A stretch of DNA of 51,755 nucleotides from Pseudomonadota bacterium (GTDB taxonomy: Bacteria; Pseudomonadota; Alphaproteobacteria; Rhizobiales; Beijerinckiaceae), in the NCBI GenBank assembly GCA_023450615.1, contig JAEXGT010000079.1, forward strand, positions 1 to 51,755, read 5' to 3'. Below are positions 17,052 to 26,906 of the stretch, one piece after another. The notes beneath the pieces were generated by a model, which was not told the origin of the DNA, did no database searches, and was given only the letters and a program-made list of their open reading frames with translations. A program made the translations under genes and the position numbers. Within the stretch, counting starts at the first letter, position 1, and every line of letters starts with the position of its first letter.

Positions 17052-17654
17052 CTATACGCGTGGCCTTCCGGATTCGTGCTTGGCTAGTTCATCCCTTGTA
17101 TCGATGTCCTGGATGACCGCAGAATCCTCTGTAGGCCATTCCTGAACATCCGGCCTTCCGCGCAGGATCGAACCTGCGCCGATATCGCCGGACAATTCCT
17201 CAATCATTGCCTGAAGAGCACGCGATAGCACCACCGGGTTGCCTCGCTGACCGTTCAATACAGGTACGAGAGCAGCCGGCTCTTTCCTCTTATGCCAACC
17301 TGCCACGAGAGCATCGATGAGCTCAGAGCTTATAAACGGCATGTCCCCGAGAAGGACGATGGCAGCCCGTGCCTCCGGCGGCAACGCGGAGAAGGCGGCT
17401 TTCAGAGACGTCGAGAGGCCATCGGCAAAAAGGGGATTGTAAACGACCTGGATCGGAAGTCCTGTCAGCTCCGCCTCAACGTCTTCAGCGTGATGCCCGG
17501 TGACTACAATGACAGGATCCGCCGTGGACTGAACGGCAGCCTCCGCCACACGGCGAACCAGGGCCTTGCCATCGAAGCGGGCCAGCAGCTTCGACTCCTC
17601 GCCAAAACGGGTGCCGCGTCCGGCCGCCAGGATGATGGCCGCCACAGCGCTCAT
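17052..17654 (-). CDS. mocA: MocA-like molybdenum cofactor cytidylyltransferase
   Basis: A 200-residue MobA-like NTP transferase. The nucleotide-binding N-terminus reads LAAGRGTRFGEESKLL, and LLGDMPFISSELIDAL carries the metal-binding Asp. QRGNPVVLSRAL, lacking the GxP pattern of GTP users, and the location in a xanthine-dehydrogenase/CO-dehydrogenase locus point to CTP and formation of molybdopterin cytosine dinucleotide, the form used by this enzyme family. It is last in the minus-strand maturation operon, overlapping the MoeA-like gene by 4 bases. Confidence 0.88.
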   Translation of the reverse strand: MSAVAAIILAAGRGTRFGEESKLLARFDGKALVRRVAEAAVQSTADPVIVVTGHHAEDVEAELTGLPIQVVYNPLFADGLSTSLKAAFSALPPEARAAIVLLGDMPFISSELIDALVAGWHKRKEPAALVPVLNGQRGNPVVLSRALQAMIEELSGDIGAGSILRGRPDVQEWPTEDSAVIQDIDTRDELAKHESGRPRV

Positions 17655-18670
17655 TCCTCACCCTCGCTCTCGCCGCCCTCGCGCGGCTGCGGCCGGGAGA
17701 CGATCTCCATGAGAAGCCCTCCGACGCCGAGCGACATGATATCGGCCCTTGTGACGGACACATTCGCCAGAAGACGGTGCAGGATCCAGTCGAAGCCGTT
17801 TTCCTTCGGGGATCGCGCGCAGCCGGGGGCGCCGATGACAGGCTTGCCGGCAATGGAGCCAATGAGAAGCAGATTGCCGGGGTCGACCGGCATTCCGAAG
17901 TGCTCCACTCGTCCCCCTGCCCTCTCGATAGCCGCTGGAATGACGTCGCGGCGGTCTGCAATAGCAGAGGCTCCGAAGACGACAATGAGATCCGCGTCAC
18001 TATTCGTCTGCGAAGCCAATTCAAGCGTCAGGGCCTCCACCTCGTGAGGCACGCGGCGTTCCTGCACGATCCTTGCGCCTGTCGGCTCCAGCCGTTTTGC
18101 GAGTACGGCGAGCGTCTTGTCTATCACACTAGGTTTCAAGCCCGGAAGGGTCGTCGAGACCACCCCAACCATGCGCCGTGTGTAAGGCGCAATGCGCAAG
18201 GCGTTTTTTCCGGCGCGTTCGATTCCCTTTTGAAGCAGAACCTCCGGAAGGGCATAGGGGATGATCTTGATGGTTCCAAGCATCTCTCCCGCGACGACCG
18301 GCTTGTAGGCCGGCAGGGTGGCGGCCGTCATGCCTTCATCGACGGCGTTCAGACCATGAATCGCGTCAGCATCGATGAGAAGAACGCCCGCGCTTTCGGC
18401 GTAGAGGTTCGAGCGTCCGGTAAAAGGAGCTTCGACGGCGATATCGCTGCCTGCAAGCGCGCGAGCAAGACGGAGGGCCGCTTCGTCTTCAGCAATGTCG
18501 CCGGGTTCGAACCGGGCGGCGATGAGAGTTTCGATGCCGGCCTGCGCCAGTGTCTGGGCGATCTCCGAGGTGACGAGAGTTCCTTTCTTCACCACGACGT
18601 CGCCCGCTCGGACGCTGTGTGCCGCAACGGCTCCAACAGCCTCTCCGACTGGAACCTGTCCGAACTTCAC
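17651..18670 (-). CDS. MoeA-like molybdopterin-binding protein
   Basis: 339 residues. The C-terminal half has the MoCF-biosynthesis (MogA/MoeA) fold: DLIVVFGASAIADRRDVIP with the GAS..D segment, and GNLLLIGSIAGKPVIGAPGCARSPKENGFD. The N-terminal half (VPVGEAVGAVAAHSVRAGD, KKGTLVTSEIAQTLAQAGI) corresponds to the molybdopterin-handling region of such proteins. It likely delivers or finishes the cofactor for the adjacent CoxL enzyme. It overlaps both neighbours by 4 bases. Confidence 0.85.
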   Translation of the reverse strand: MKFGQVPVGEAVGAVAAHSVRAGDVVVKKGTLVTSEIAQTLAQAGIETLIAARFEPGDIAEDEAALRLARALAGSDIAVEAPFTGRSNLYAESAGVLLIDADAIHGLNAVDEGMTAATLPAYKPVVAGEMLGTIKIIPYALPEVLLQKGIERAGKNALRIAPYTRRMVGVVSTTLPGLKPSVIDKTLAVLAKRLEPTGARIVQERRVPHEVEALTLELASQTNSDADLIVVFGASAIADRRDVIPAAIERAGGRVEHFGMPVDPGNLLLIGSIAGKPVIGAPGCARSPKENGFDWILHRLLANVSVTRADIMSLGVGGLLMEIVSRPQPREGGESEGEE

Positions 18671-19359
18671 GTCGGGCGCCTCCGCTCCTTGCGCAGATCA
18701 GCGACGGTTTCAGCCAGGATGGAGATCGCGATCTCCGCAGGAGAAACAGCCCCGATATCGAGGCCGATGGGGGCATGGATACGGGCGATCTCCGCTTCCG
18801 TGAATCCGGCCTCCGTCAGGCGCTGAATGCGGCGTTCATGAGTTTTGCGCGAGCCGAGCGCGCCGATGTAGAAGCACTCCGACCGCAGCGCAGCGATGAG
18901 CGCAGGATCGTCGATCTTCGGATCGTGAGTAAGCGCCAAGACGGCGGTGTACCGGTCGATCCCGATCTGCGGCAGAACCGCATCGGGCCACTCCGCCAGC
19001 AGAGGCACATCGGGAAAACGCTCGGGCGTTGCAAAAGCCGTGCGCGGGTCGATGATCGTGACATCGAGATCGAGACTTCTGGCCATGGGCGCGAGCGCCT
19101 GGCTGATATGGACGGCGCCAATGATCACCATTCTCACCGGCGGCGTCTGCACCGTCAGGAAGAACTGGCGTCCATCGCGCTCGACGAGCCCGCTCTTGCC
19201 CCGGCGGAGACTATCCTGCAAGTCCTGAGCCAGCGGGTCGGTTTCAACCTCCGCCTCCCGAACGAGACGTTGCTCGCCGGATGCGACCTCGGTCACGAGA
19301 ATTGCGGCGCGCCGGGCTGCGCGTTCTGCGTTGAGATCCGACAGGAGGCTAAGGCGCAT
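18667..19359 (-). CDS. XdhC-type maturation protein, Rossmann domain
   Basis: 230 residues from the ATG at 19359, five bases after the preceding gene; upstream codons in frame overlap that gene and are not used. The C-terminal XdhC Rossmann domain is visible (VRMVIIGAVHISQALAPMA, VTIIDPRTAFATPERFP, TAVLALTHDPKIDDPAL, FYIGALGSRKTHERR). XdhC proteins bind molybdopterin and help its sulfuration and insertion into xanthine-dehydrogenase-family enzymes. Here the N-terminal CoxI-type domain is a separate gene, an arrangement common in cox loci. Confidence 0.88.
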   Translation of the reverse strand: MRLSLLSDLNAERAARRAAILVTEVASGEQRLVREAEVETDPLAQDLQDSLRRGKSGLVERDGRQFFLTVQTPPVRMVIIGAVHISQALAPMARSLDLDVTIIDPRTAFATPERFPDVPLLAEWPDAVLPQIGIDRYTAVLALTHDPKIDDPALIAALRSECFYIGALGSRKTHERRIQRLTEAGFTEAEIARIHAPIGLDIGAVSPAEIAISILAETVADLRKERRRPT

Positions 19360-19364
19360 ACCGT

Positions 19365-19688
19365 CTAATCCACCCGTTCCACATAAACCTTGATCCGCCC
19401 GCCGCAGGACAACCCGACCTGCCACGCCGTCTCGTCGGCCACGCCGAATTCGATCATGCGCGGCTTCCCATCGGCAATCACGTCCAGGGCCTCGGTGATG
19501 ACCGCACCCTCGACGCATCCGCCGGAGACAGAACCGAGGAAGTTCGTGTCAGTATCGATTACCAGATGACTTCCGACAGGACGCGGCGCCGAGCCCCAGG
19601 TTTCGACTACGGTCGCAATCGCCACGCCCCGGCCCTCGCGCCTCCAGGTTTCTGCCGTCTTCAGGATATCCGTGTCGGTTGAGAGCAT
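19365..19688 (-). CDS. XdhC/CoxI-type N-terminal domain protein
   Basis: 107 residues from the ATG at 19688 (GGGAAAT upstream; earlier in-frame codons lack support). It holds the N-terminal XdhC_CoxI domain: REGRGVAIATVVETWGSAPR, HLVIDTDTNFLGSVSGGCVE and the terminal LSCGGRIKVYVERVD with conserved cysteines. It is the first gene of the minus-strand maturation operon. The 191 bases before coxG, divergent, should hold both promoters; I see no operator there. Confidence 0.88.
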   Translation of the reverse strand: MLSTDTDILKTAETWRREGRGVAIATVVETWGSAPRPVGSHLVIDTDTNFLGSVSGGCVEGAVITEALDVIADGKPRMIEFGVADETAWQVGLSCGGRIKVYVERVD

Positions 19689-19879
19689 TAGATTTCCCGG
19701 CGCAATGAGCCCATGGAGAGACCGCTCGACGGGCAATACTGCCATCACCGTGCCCTGGACTGCAACCGGGATGCAAGCGCGGCGGCGCAGCGTGCACTGC
19801 AGCAAAGACGGGTAGGTGACGTGCTACCTGATTTGCCCTTACTCTGCCGTTCGGGCTGTTGACAGGAGGAGAACTCAGC

Positions 19880-20341
19880 ATGGCAATGACGATGCAGGGC
19901 GAAGTCGAGCTTCCGGCTAACCGGGCGACGGTATGGGCGGCCCTCAACGATCCCGAGGTCCTGAAGGCGGCGATTCCCGGATGCCAGGAACTGGAAAAGA
20001 TCAGCGATACAGAGTTCCAGGCAATTGCCAAGGTCTCGGTCGGCCCCGTGAAGGCCACCTTCAAGGGCGGCGTCACCCTCAACGATCTCGATCCCCCCAA
20101 CGGCTATACGATCAGCGGCGAGGGCCAGGGCGGTGTTGCCGGCTGGGCCAAGGGCGGCGCGAAGGTGCGGCTCGAAGACATCGAAGGCGGCACCAGGCTG
20201 ATCTACGATGTCGACGCCAATGTGGGCGGCAAGATCGCGCAGCTCGGCGGGCGCCTCATCAACGGCGTCGCCAAGAAATACGCCGACGAGTTCTTCGCGA
20301 ACTTCGCCAAGATCCTGTCACCGGCGGAGTCTGCTGCGTAA
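19880..20341 (+). CDS. coxG: CoxG-like SRPBCC protein
   Basis: 153 residues; AGGAGGAG lies 8 bases before the ATG at 19880. It carries the CoxG (DUF1857-like/SRPBCC) pattern: ANRATVWAALNDPEVLKAAIPGC-like N-terminus and VGPVKATFKGGVTL. In Oligotropha, CoxG is needed for functional CO dehydrogenase and membrane association. Unlike some CoxG proteins, this one lacks an obvious C-terminal hydrophobic anchor. It is the first gene of the plus-strand cox operon. Confidence 0.9.
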   Translation: MAMTMQGEVELPANRATVWAALNDPEVLKAAIPGCQELEKISDTEFQAIAKVSVGPVKATFKGGVTLNDLDPPNGYTISGEGQGGVAGWAKGGAKVRLEDIEGGTRLIYDVDANVGGKIAQLGGRLINGVAKKYADEFFANFAKILSPAESAA

Positions 20342-20514
20342 TCGCGAGCTAGGGCACCCGGCACGATTTTCCAATACTTGACCGTCCAGCAAGGGAAGTC
20401 CACACTCAGCTTCGACGGACCGCATTCGTGCGGCCGTCCAACAACAATACCTGCCGGTGCCTGAGACCACCTGAAGGTTGGCCGGGCTGCTGGCGACTGA
20501 GGAGGATATCACGC

Positions 20515-21009
<495 letters not shown>

Positions 21010-21163
21010 GGTCCCGACACGCTCGTCCAACGCACGGCGCCCTCCCGAACAGGCGCAGACGGCAGGCGGGGCTCAAGGCAGGCGCATCATCTCCAAAGCC
21101 TGTTTCGAGGTCTCCGCTTCGCTTTTTGCCCGGTGAGGGCCAACGAAGACCAGGGAGGATTTC

Positions 21164-23527
21164 ATGACCGCAACAGGGATCGGCGCACCCGTTCGCCGCA
21201 AAGAGGATCAGCGTTTCGTTACCGGCCAGGGGCGCTACGTCGACGACTTCAACCGTCCTGGCCAGGCTTATGCCTATTTTCTCCGCTCGCCTCATGCCCA
21301 TGCGGCGATCCGGTCCATCGACACGGGGCCCGCCAAGATCATGCCGGGCGTGATCGCGGTCTTCACGGGCGACGATCTCGCCGCCGACAAGATCGGCGGG
21401 CTGATCTGCGGCTGGATGATCCATTCCAAGGATGGCTCCCCAATGAAGGCGGGTCCGCATCCGGCGCTCGCTCAGGGCAAGGTGCGCTATGTGGGCGACC
21501 ACGTTGCCGTGGTGATCGCCGAAACGCTCGCTCAGGCGAAGGACGCGGCGGAAGCCATTGCTGTCGACTACGATGTCCTGCCGGCTGTCGTCGATACGGC
21601 CCAGGCCACGAAAGCGCCGGTCCAGGTGCATGACGTCTCACCCGACAACACGGTGTTCAACTGGCATCTCGGCAACAAGGAAGAGACGGAAGCGGCGTTT
21701 GCGCGCGCCAAGCACGTGACCCAGATCGACCTCGTCAACAACCGTCTGGTACCGAACGCCATCGAGCCGCGCGCGGCAGTGGGCGAGTACGATGCCGGAA
21801 CCGACAATTACACACTCTATACGACGAGTCAGAATCCCCATGTGGCGCGTCTCGTGCTCTCCGCCTTCATAGGCGTGGCACCGGAGCACAAGCTGCGGGT
21901 CATCGCACCGGATGTGGGCGGCGGGTTCGGCTCCAAGATCTTCATCTATGCGGAAGAAACGGTCTGTGTCTGGGCGGCGAAGAAGGTCAAGCGTCCGGTG
22001 AAATGGACCTCGGATCGTTCGGAAGCCTTCCTGTCCGACGCGCATGGGCGCGATCACGTCACTCATGCGGAGATGGCGACGGACGAGAACGGCAAGATCA
22101 TCGGCCTCAGAGTGCACACTACGGCCAATCTCGGCGCCTATCTCTCCACCTTCTCCTCCTCCGTGCCGACCTATCTCTATGCCCCGCTCCTGTCGGGCCA
22201 ATACGATATTCCGGCGATCTATTGCGAGGTGGACGGGGTCTATACGAACACGGCGCCGGTCGATGCCTATCGAGGCGCGGGGCGGCCCGAGGCCACCTTC
22301 GTGGTGGAGCGCCTCGTCGAGAAGACCGCGCGCGAACTGGGCCAGAACCCGGCGGAGTTCCGCCGCATGAACTACATCACGCAATTCCCGCACACGACCC
22401 CGGTCATCATGACCTACGACACAGGTGATTATGCCGCCTCGCTCGACAAGGCGCTGGAGCTTGCGGACTACGAGAACTTCCAGCAGCGCAAGCAGGACAG
22501 CGCCCGCCGCGGCAAGCTGCGGGGCATCGGCTTCTCGAGCTACATCGAGGCCTGCGGCATCGCTCCCTCGCAGGCGGTCGGATCGCTCGGCGCGGGCGTG
22601 GGCCTGTGGGAATCCGCCGAGGTGCGCGTGAACCCGACCGGCTCCGTCGAGGTGCTCACGGGCTCGCACAGCCACGGCCAGGGCCATGAGACCACTTTCG
22701 CACAGCTCGTCTCCGACCGGCTCGGCATTCCCATCGATCAGGTCAGCATCGTGCACGGAGACACCGACAAGGTGCAGTTCGGCATGGGCACCTACGGCTC
22801 GCGTTCAGGCGCCGTAGGCATGTCGGCGATCGCCAAGGCCATCGACAAGGTGATCGCGAAGGGCAAGAAGGTAGCGGCCCACGTGCTGGAGGCGTCCGAA
22901 GGCGATATCGAGTTCAAGGACGGCAGGTTCGGCGTCGCAGGTACCGACCGTTCGATGGCCTTCGGCGAAATCGCCCTACAGGCCTATATCGCTCACAAGT
23001 TCTCGGGCCAGGATCTGGAGCCGGGACTGAAGGAGGGAGCGTTCTACGATCCCACCAACTTCACCTTCCCGGCCGGCGTCCATATCTGCGAGGTGGAGAT
23101 CGACCCGGATACCGGTGTGACCAAGATCGAGCGCTGGACGGCAGTGGACGATTTCGGGGTGATCATCAATCCGATGATCGTCGAAGGCCAGGTTCATGGC
23201 GGCATCGCGCAAGGCGTGGGCCAGGCGCTTCTCGAAGGCGCCTTCTACGACGAAAGCGGCCAGCTCATCACGGCGAGCTTCAACGATTACTGCATGCCGC
23301 GCGCCATCGACCTGCCGTCGTTCCAGGTCGGCATGACGGTGACGCCCTGCCCTTCGAACCCGCTCGGGATCAAAGGCTGCGGCGAGGCCGGGGCGATTGC
23401 CGCCCCGCCGGCGGTCATCAACGCCATCACCGACGCGCTGGGACATGAGGATATCGCCATGCCTGCGACGCCTCAGGCGGTGTGGCGGGCGGCCCAGAAG
23501 GCACGCATGCCCATGGCGGCGGAATAA
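21164..23527 (+). CDS. coxL: Form II CoxL-like molybdopterin-binding large subunit
   Basis: 787 residues, full length, GGGAGG upstream of the ATG. Mo-cofactor-binding stretches DVGGGFGSK (about 250-258) and GSRSGAVGMSA (about 545-555) are present, and the catalytic glutamate is E741 in GCGEAGA. The active-site loop at 368-374 reads AYRGAGR, the form II signature. The proven form I CO dehydrogenase reads AYXCSFR with a copper-binding cysteine, which is absent here. It is therefore a molybdenum hydroxylase whose CO oxidation is doubtful; another carbonyl, aldehyde or heterocyclic substrate is possible. Confidence 0.93.
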   Translation: MTATGIGAPVRRKEDQRFVTGQGRYVDDFNRPGQAYAYFLRSPHAHAAIRSIDTGPAKIMPGVIAVFTGDDLAADKIGGLICGWMIHSKDGSPMKAGPHPALAQGKVRYVGDHVAVVIAETLAQAKDAAEAIAVDYDVLPAVVDTAQATKAPVQVHDVSPDNTVFNWHLGNKEETEAAFARAKHVTQIDLVNNRLVPNAIEPRAAVGEYDAGTDNYTLYTTSQNPHVARLVLSAFIGVAPEHKLRVIAPDVGGGFGSKIFIYAEETVCVWAAKKVKRPVKWTSDRSEAFLSDAHGRDHVTHAEMATDENGKIIGLRVHTTANLGAYLSTFSSSVPTYLYAPLLSGQYDIPAIYCEVDGVYTNTAPVDAYRGAGRPEATFVVERLVEKTARELGQNPAEFRRMNYITQFPHTTPVIMTYDTGDYAASLDKALELADYENFQQRKQDSARRGKLRGIGFSSYIEACGIAPSQAVGSLGAGVGLWESAEVRVNPTGSVEVLTGSHSHGQGHETTFAQLVSDRLGIPIDQVSIVHGDTDKVQFGMGTYGSRSGAVGMSAIAKAIDKVIAKGKKVAAHVLEASEGDIEFKDGRFGVAGTDRSMAFGEIALQAYIAHKFSGQDLEPGLKEGAFYDPTNFTFPAGVHICEVEIDPDTGVTKIERWTAVDDFGVIINPMIVEGQVHGGIAQGVGQALLEGAFYDESGQLITASFNDYCMPRAIDLPSFQVGMTVTPCPSNPLGIKGCGEAGAIAAPPAVINAITDALGHEDIAMPATPQAVWRAAQKARMPMAAE

Positions 23528-23539
23528 GGGAGGACGGGA

Positions 23540-24346
23540 ATGTACGCTTTCGAATATCACCGCCCGACGAGCGTCAAGGAGGCTGCAAGCCTCGCGGGGC
23601 AGGCCGAGGACATCAAGTTCCTGGCCGGCGGGCACACGCTTTTGCCAACCATGAAGCTGCGGCTCGCAGGCCCCGCCAACCTGATCGATCTCGGCCAGAT
23701 CGCGGAACTGCGCGGCATCGAACGCTCCGGCGATACGATCACCATCGGAGCCATGATGAAGCACGCGGAGGTCGCCCATTCAGACGAGGTCAAGCAAGCG
23801 ATCCCTGCTCTTGCCGAGATGGCCGAGCTCATCGGCGATCCGCATGTGCGCAATCGCGGCACCATCGGCGGCTCCATCGCTAACAACGACCCCTCGGCGG
23901 ATTATCCGGCGGCTTGTCTTGCGCTGAACGCGACGATCATCACCAATCAACGGAAGATCGCAGCGGAGGATTTTTTCCAGGGCATCTTCACCACCGCTCT
24001 GGAAGAAGGCGAGATCATCACCCAGGTGTCGTTTGAGGCTCCCTCCCAGGCAGCCTACGCGAAGTTCCGCAATCCGGCCTCGCGCTATGCCCTCGTCGGC
24101 GTATTCGTGGCCAAGCATGCTGACGGCGTGCGCGTGGCGGTGACGGGCGCCGGCTCGAACGGCGTGTTCCGCGTGCCTGAGATGGAACAGGCACTCAGCG
24201 GAAACTTTGCACCGGAGGCTCTCGACGGCATTGCCGTCGCGGAGAGTGAGATGAACAGCGACATTCATGCGGATGCCGCATATCGGGCTCATCTCGTCGG
24301 CGTCATGACCCGTAGGGCCGTGCAGACGGCGGCGGCACGGGGCTGA
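23540..24346 (+). CDS. coxM: Molybdenum hydroxylase FAD subunit
   Basis: 268 residues of the FAD-binding CoxM/XdhB type. The two FAD pyrophosphate loops are AGGHTLLP (residues 29-36) and TIGGSIANNDPSADYP (from 108). It accepts electrons from CoxS and passes them to the respiratory chain or a soluble acceptor. It starts 12 bases after coxL. Confidence 0.95.
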   Translation: MYAFEYHRPTSVKEAASLAGQAEDIKFLAGGHTLLPTMKLRLAGPANLIDLGQIAELRGIERSGDTITIGAMMKHAEVAHSDEVKQAIPALAEMAELIGDPHVRNRGTIGGSIANNDPSADYPAACLALNATIITNQRKIAAEDFFQGIFTTALEEGEIITQVSFEAPSQAAYAKFRNPASRYALVGVFVAKHADGVRVAVTGAGSNGVFRVPEMEQALSGNFAPEALDGIAVAESEMNSDIHADAAYRAHLVGVMTRRAVQTAAARG

Positions 24347-24376
24347 GCCGGCTGCGACCTATACAACATCGACGCA

Positions 24377-24399
24377 ATGCCCGGGCGCGTCCCGGGCAT
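24377..24399. repeat. Palindromic intergenic repeat unit
   Basis: ATGCCCGGG and CCCGGGCAT form a perfect 9-base stem with a 5-base loop between coxM and coxD. Sequences of this shape recur as short intergenic palindromes in Hyphomicrobiales genomes. I saw only this copy in non-coding sequence of the window. It makes the upstream ATG at 24377 an unlikely start for coxD. Confidence 0.55.
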
Positions 24400-24424
24400 C
24401 ATGCCCTTTGGAGCAGCACAGCCC

Positions 24425-25339
24425 GTGGCCGAGCAACCCGGATCCATCGACAATACATTGGCTCTTCTGAAAAGCACAGGCTATGTGGCCGACCGGCCGC
24501 TCGCGACAGTGCTCTTCCTTGCACTGAAGCTCGGCCGTCCGCTCTTCCTCGAGGGTGAAGCCGGCGTCGGAAAAACGGAAATCGCGAAGGTGCTTTCGTC
24601 CGCGCTCGGACGCCGTCTCATCCGCCTGCAATGCTATGAAGGTCTGGATGTCGCCTCCGCCGTCTACGAGTGGAATTATGCCGGGCAGATGATGGCGATC
24701 CGTCTGGCCGAAGCTGGCGGAACGGTGGATCGCGACACGCTTGAGAGCGACCTGTTCTCGGAGCGTTATCTGGTGAAGCGGCCGCTTCTGCAGGCGCTGG
24801 AAGTCGATACGTCTGGTGCTCCTGTTCTCCTGATCGACGAGCTCGACCGCACGGACGAGGCATTCGAGGCATTCCTTCTGGAAGTGCTCTCGGACTTCCA
24901 GGTCACGATACCTGAGTTCGGCACCGTGAAGGCGGAGCATCCGCCCATCGTCATCATTACATCGAACCGCACCCGCGAAATTCACGACGCGCTCAAGCGC
25001 CGCTGCCTCTATCACTGGGTCGATTATCCGGATGCGGAGCGGGAACTCGCCATCCTCACGAGCCGTGTTCCGCAGGCCGCCGAGCGATTGTCGCGGGAGA
25101 TCGTCGCCTTCGTTCAGGCAATCCGGAAGGAGGATCTGTTCAAGGCGCCGGGCGTGGCTGAAACTCTCGACTGGGCCTCGGCTCTCGTGGAACTCGATGC
25201 GGTGGCGCTCGACCCGGCGCTGGTCTCGGATACGCTCGGCGTTCTGCTGAAGTACCAAGACGACATTCAGAAGATGCAGGGCAGCCGCGCGAAGGACATG
25301 CTCGATCAGGTTCAGAGCGTGCTGAGGGCCCCCGCTTGA
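24425..25339 (+). CDS. coxD: MoxR-type AAA+ ATPase for cofactor maturation
   Basis: An AAA+ ATPase with Walker A GEAGVGKTEIAK, Walker B LLIDELDR and sensor I IITSNRTREIHDA. In Oligotropha CoxD helps insert sulfur and copper into the active site, acting with CoxE. The frame is open from 24377, but those codons lie in a palindromic repeat. I prefer the GTG at 24425 (GGAG upstream, N-terminus VAEQPGSIDNTLALL); the ATG at 24401 is the alternative. The stop overlaps the TTG start of coxE. Confidence 0.92.
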   Translation: MAEQPGSIDNTLALLKSTGYVADRPLATVLFLALKLGRPLFLEGEAGVGKTEIAKVLSSALGRRLIRLQCYEGLDVASAVYEWNYAGQMMAIRLAEAGGTVDRDTLESDLFSERYLVKRPLLQALEVDTSGAPVLLIDELDRTDEAFEAFLLEVLSDFQVTIPEFGTVKAEHPPIVIITSNRTREIHDALKRRCLYHWVDYPDAERELAILTSRVPQAAERLSREIVAFVQAIRKEDLFKAPGVAETLDWASALVELDAVALDPALVSDTLGVLLKYQDDIQKMQGSRAKDMLDQVQSVLRAPA

Positions 25340-26556
25340 CTGATGCGCTCACCGGTCAGGGTGAAGGCCGCCTTGCCCATAACATCGCCTATTTCGCCCG
25401 CGCCTTGCGGGCCGCAGGCTTGCCGGTGGGCCCCGGAGCGGTTCTTGATGCGATTGCGGCTGTCGAGGCCGCACGGGTCGGCTCGCGCGAGGACTTCTAC
25501 TGGACGCTCCACGCGGTCTTCGTGAAGCGGCACGAGCACAGCATCCTGTTCGATCAGGCCTTCAGGATCTTCTGGCGACGGCGCGCGCTGATCGAGAAGC
25601 TCATCGCACAAATGTCGCCGATCGCTCCCGGCGGGGCCGAAGAGGAGAAGAAGCCCCAGGCTGGCGCCCTGCGCGTCGCCGAAGCCTTGGCCACGCCCCG
25701 GCAAGAAAAGCCGGAGCCCGTCGAGAAGACCGAGTTCTCCGCCCGCCTCACCGTGTCGGACCGCGAAGTTCTGAAGGCGAAGGACTTCGCCCAGATGTCG
25801 GCCGCCGAGATCGCCCTGGCCAAGCGCGCGATCGCCGAGATGTCCCTGCCGGACGACGAAGTGACCACACGCCGCTTCCTGTCTGACCCGCGAGGCCGCC
25901 GGATCGACCCGCGCAGGACCTTCCGGCGATCGCTGCGCGGCGGTGGGGCAGGCATAGACTTGGCCTACCGCTCTCCCGCGGTGCGACATGCGCCGGTGGT
26001 GGCGCTGATGGATATCTCGGGTTCCATGGCGGAGTACTCCCGCCTTTTCTTGCACTTCCTGCATGCCATTGCCGAGAAGAGGCGGCGTGTCCATTCATTC
26101 GTCTTCGCCACGCGCCTGACGAATATCAGCCGCGAATTGATGAGCCGCGACCCTGATGAGGCGCTCGCCCGCGCCTCGAAGCGCGCACAGGATTGGGAGG
26201 GCGGAACCCGGATCGCCCATGCGCTTCACGACTTCAACCGCCATTGGTCGCGCCGCGTACTCGGCCAGGGCGCGGTCGTTCTGCTCTTCACGGACGGTCT
26301 CGAACGGGAGGTGACGCGAGAATTGACCTTCGAGATGGATCGACTCAAACGCTCCTGCCGCCGTTTGATATGGTTGAACCCCCTTCTTCGGTTCGACGCG
26401 TTCGAGGCGCGCGCCTCCGGTATCCGGGCGATGCTGCCATATGCCGACGAGTTCCGTCCGATCCATAATCTGTCGTCGATGGAGGAGCTTTGCCAGGCCT
26501 TGTCCGGCGGGCCGACGAGGCAAGCCAATCCACGTTATTGGCTGCGGGCGTCTTGA
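25336..26556 (+). CDS. coxE: VWA-domain protein CoxE
   Basis: 406 residues starting at a TTG that overlaps the coxD stop (TTGA), the only sensible start. The C-terminal half is a von Willebrand A domain with the metal-binding DISGS at 226-230 and the later TRI and FTDGLE positions. The N-terminal half matches CoxE (GRLAHNIAYFARALRAAGLPVGPG), and a charged linker (about 100-135) is poorly conserved. It partners CoxD as a MoxR-VWA chaperone pair for molybdenum hydroxylase maturation. Confidence 0.92.
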   Translation: MTDALTGQGEGRLAHNIAYFARALRAAGLPVGPGAVLDAIAAVEAARVGSREDFYWTLHAVFVKRHEHSILFDQAFRIFWRRRALIEKLIAQMSPIAPGGAEEEKKPQAGALRVAEALATPRQEKPEPVEKTEFSARLTVSDREVLKAKDFAQMSAAEIALAKRAIAEMSLPDDEVTTRRFLSDPRGRRIDPRRTFRRSLRGGGAGIDLAYRSPAVRHAPVVALMDISGSMAEYSRLFLHFLHAIAEKRRRVHSFVFATRLTNISRELMSRDPDEALARASKRAQDWEGGTRIAHALHDFNRHWSRRVLGQGAVVLLFTDGLEREVTRELTFEMDRLKRSCRRLIWLNPLLRFDAFEARASGIRAMLPYADEFRPIHNLSSMEELCQALSGGPTRQANPRYWLRAS

Positions 26557-26635
26557 GGCATCCTGATGGAACGCCTTGCCGCGCCATGAATTCCCTTTGT
26601 GATATGGCCAAGAAGCCGCTTGAGGAGTTCGCCCG

Positions 26636-26872
26636 ATGCCCGATCGCATGAAGGACGGCCAACAGCCGGAGGCTCTACGTTCCCTGAAATCCGCTGCCAA
26701 GGCAGGAAGCCAGAAACCGCAGGAGCAAGGTCTCGAAGCAGGCGGCGACACCGCACCGGTTCCAGCACCTCTGGAACAGGAACAGGACGCCGCCGCGAAG
26801 GTTCTCCAGGAGGGGGTCGAGAAGAACCCTCAAGGCATGGAGGACGCGGCCCGGAAAGCTCCGAAGCGATAG
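26636..26872 (+). CDS. Small hydrophilic protein of unknown function
   Basis: 78 residues; GAGGAG lies 9 bases before the ATG, which supports translation. The sequence is rich in Lys, Glu, Gln, Ala and Pro, without hydrophobic segments or cysteines, and is probably disordered. It follows coxE by 79 bases and may be its own gene. I do not recognise a family. Confidence 0.55.
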   Translation: MPDRMKDGQQPEALRSLKSAAKAGSQKPQEQGLEAGGDTAPVPAPLEQEQDAAAKVLQEGVEKNPQGMEDAARKAPKR

Positions 26873-26906
26873 TTCCCCCGATCACATCGAAAGCCTCTTC
26901 GCCGGA

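Noticed and set aside
19689..19805. N-terminal extension of the XdhC/CoxI-type protein
   Set aside because: The extra 39 codons are Arg/Cys-rich, lack a ribosome site and lie outside the family domain.
21638..22756. 372-codon minus-strand frame opposite coxL
   Set aside because: It is the complement of a strongly conserved gene, and its His/Arg/Asp-rich composition is that of a shadow frame.
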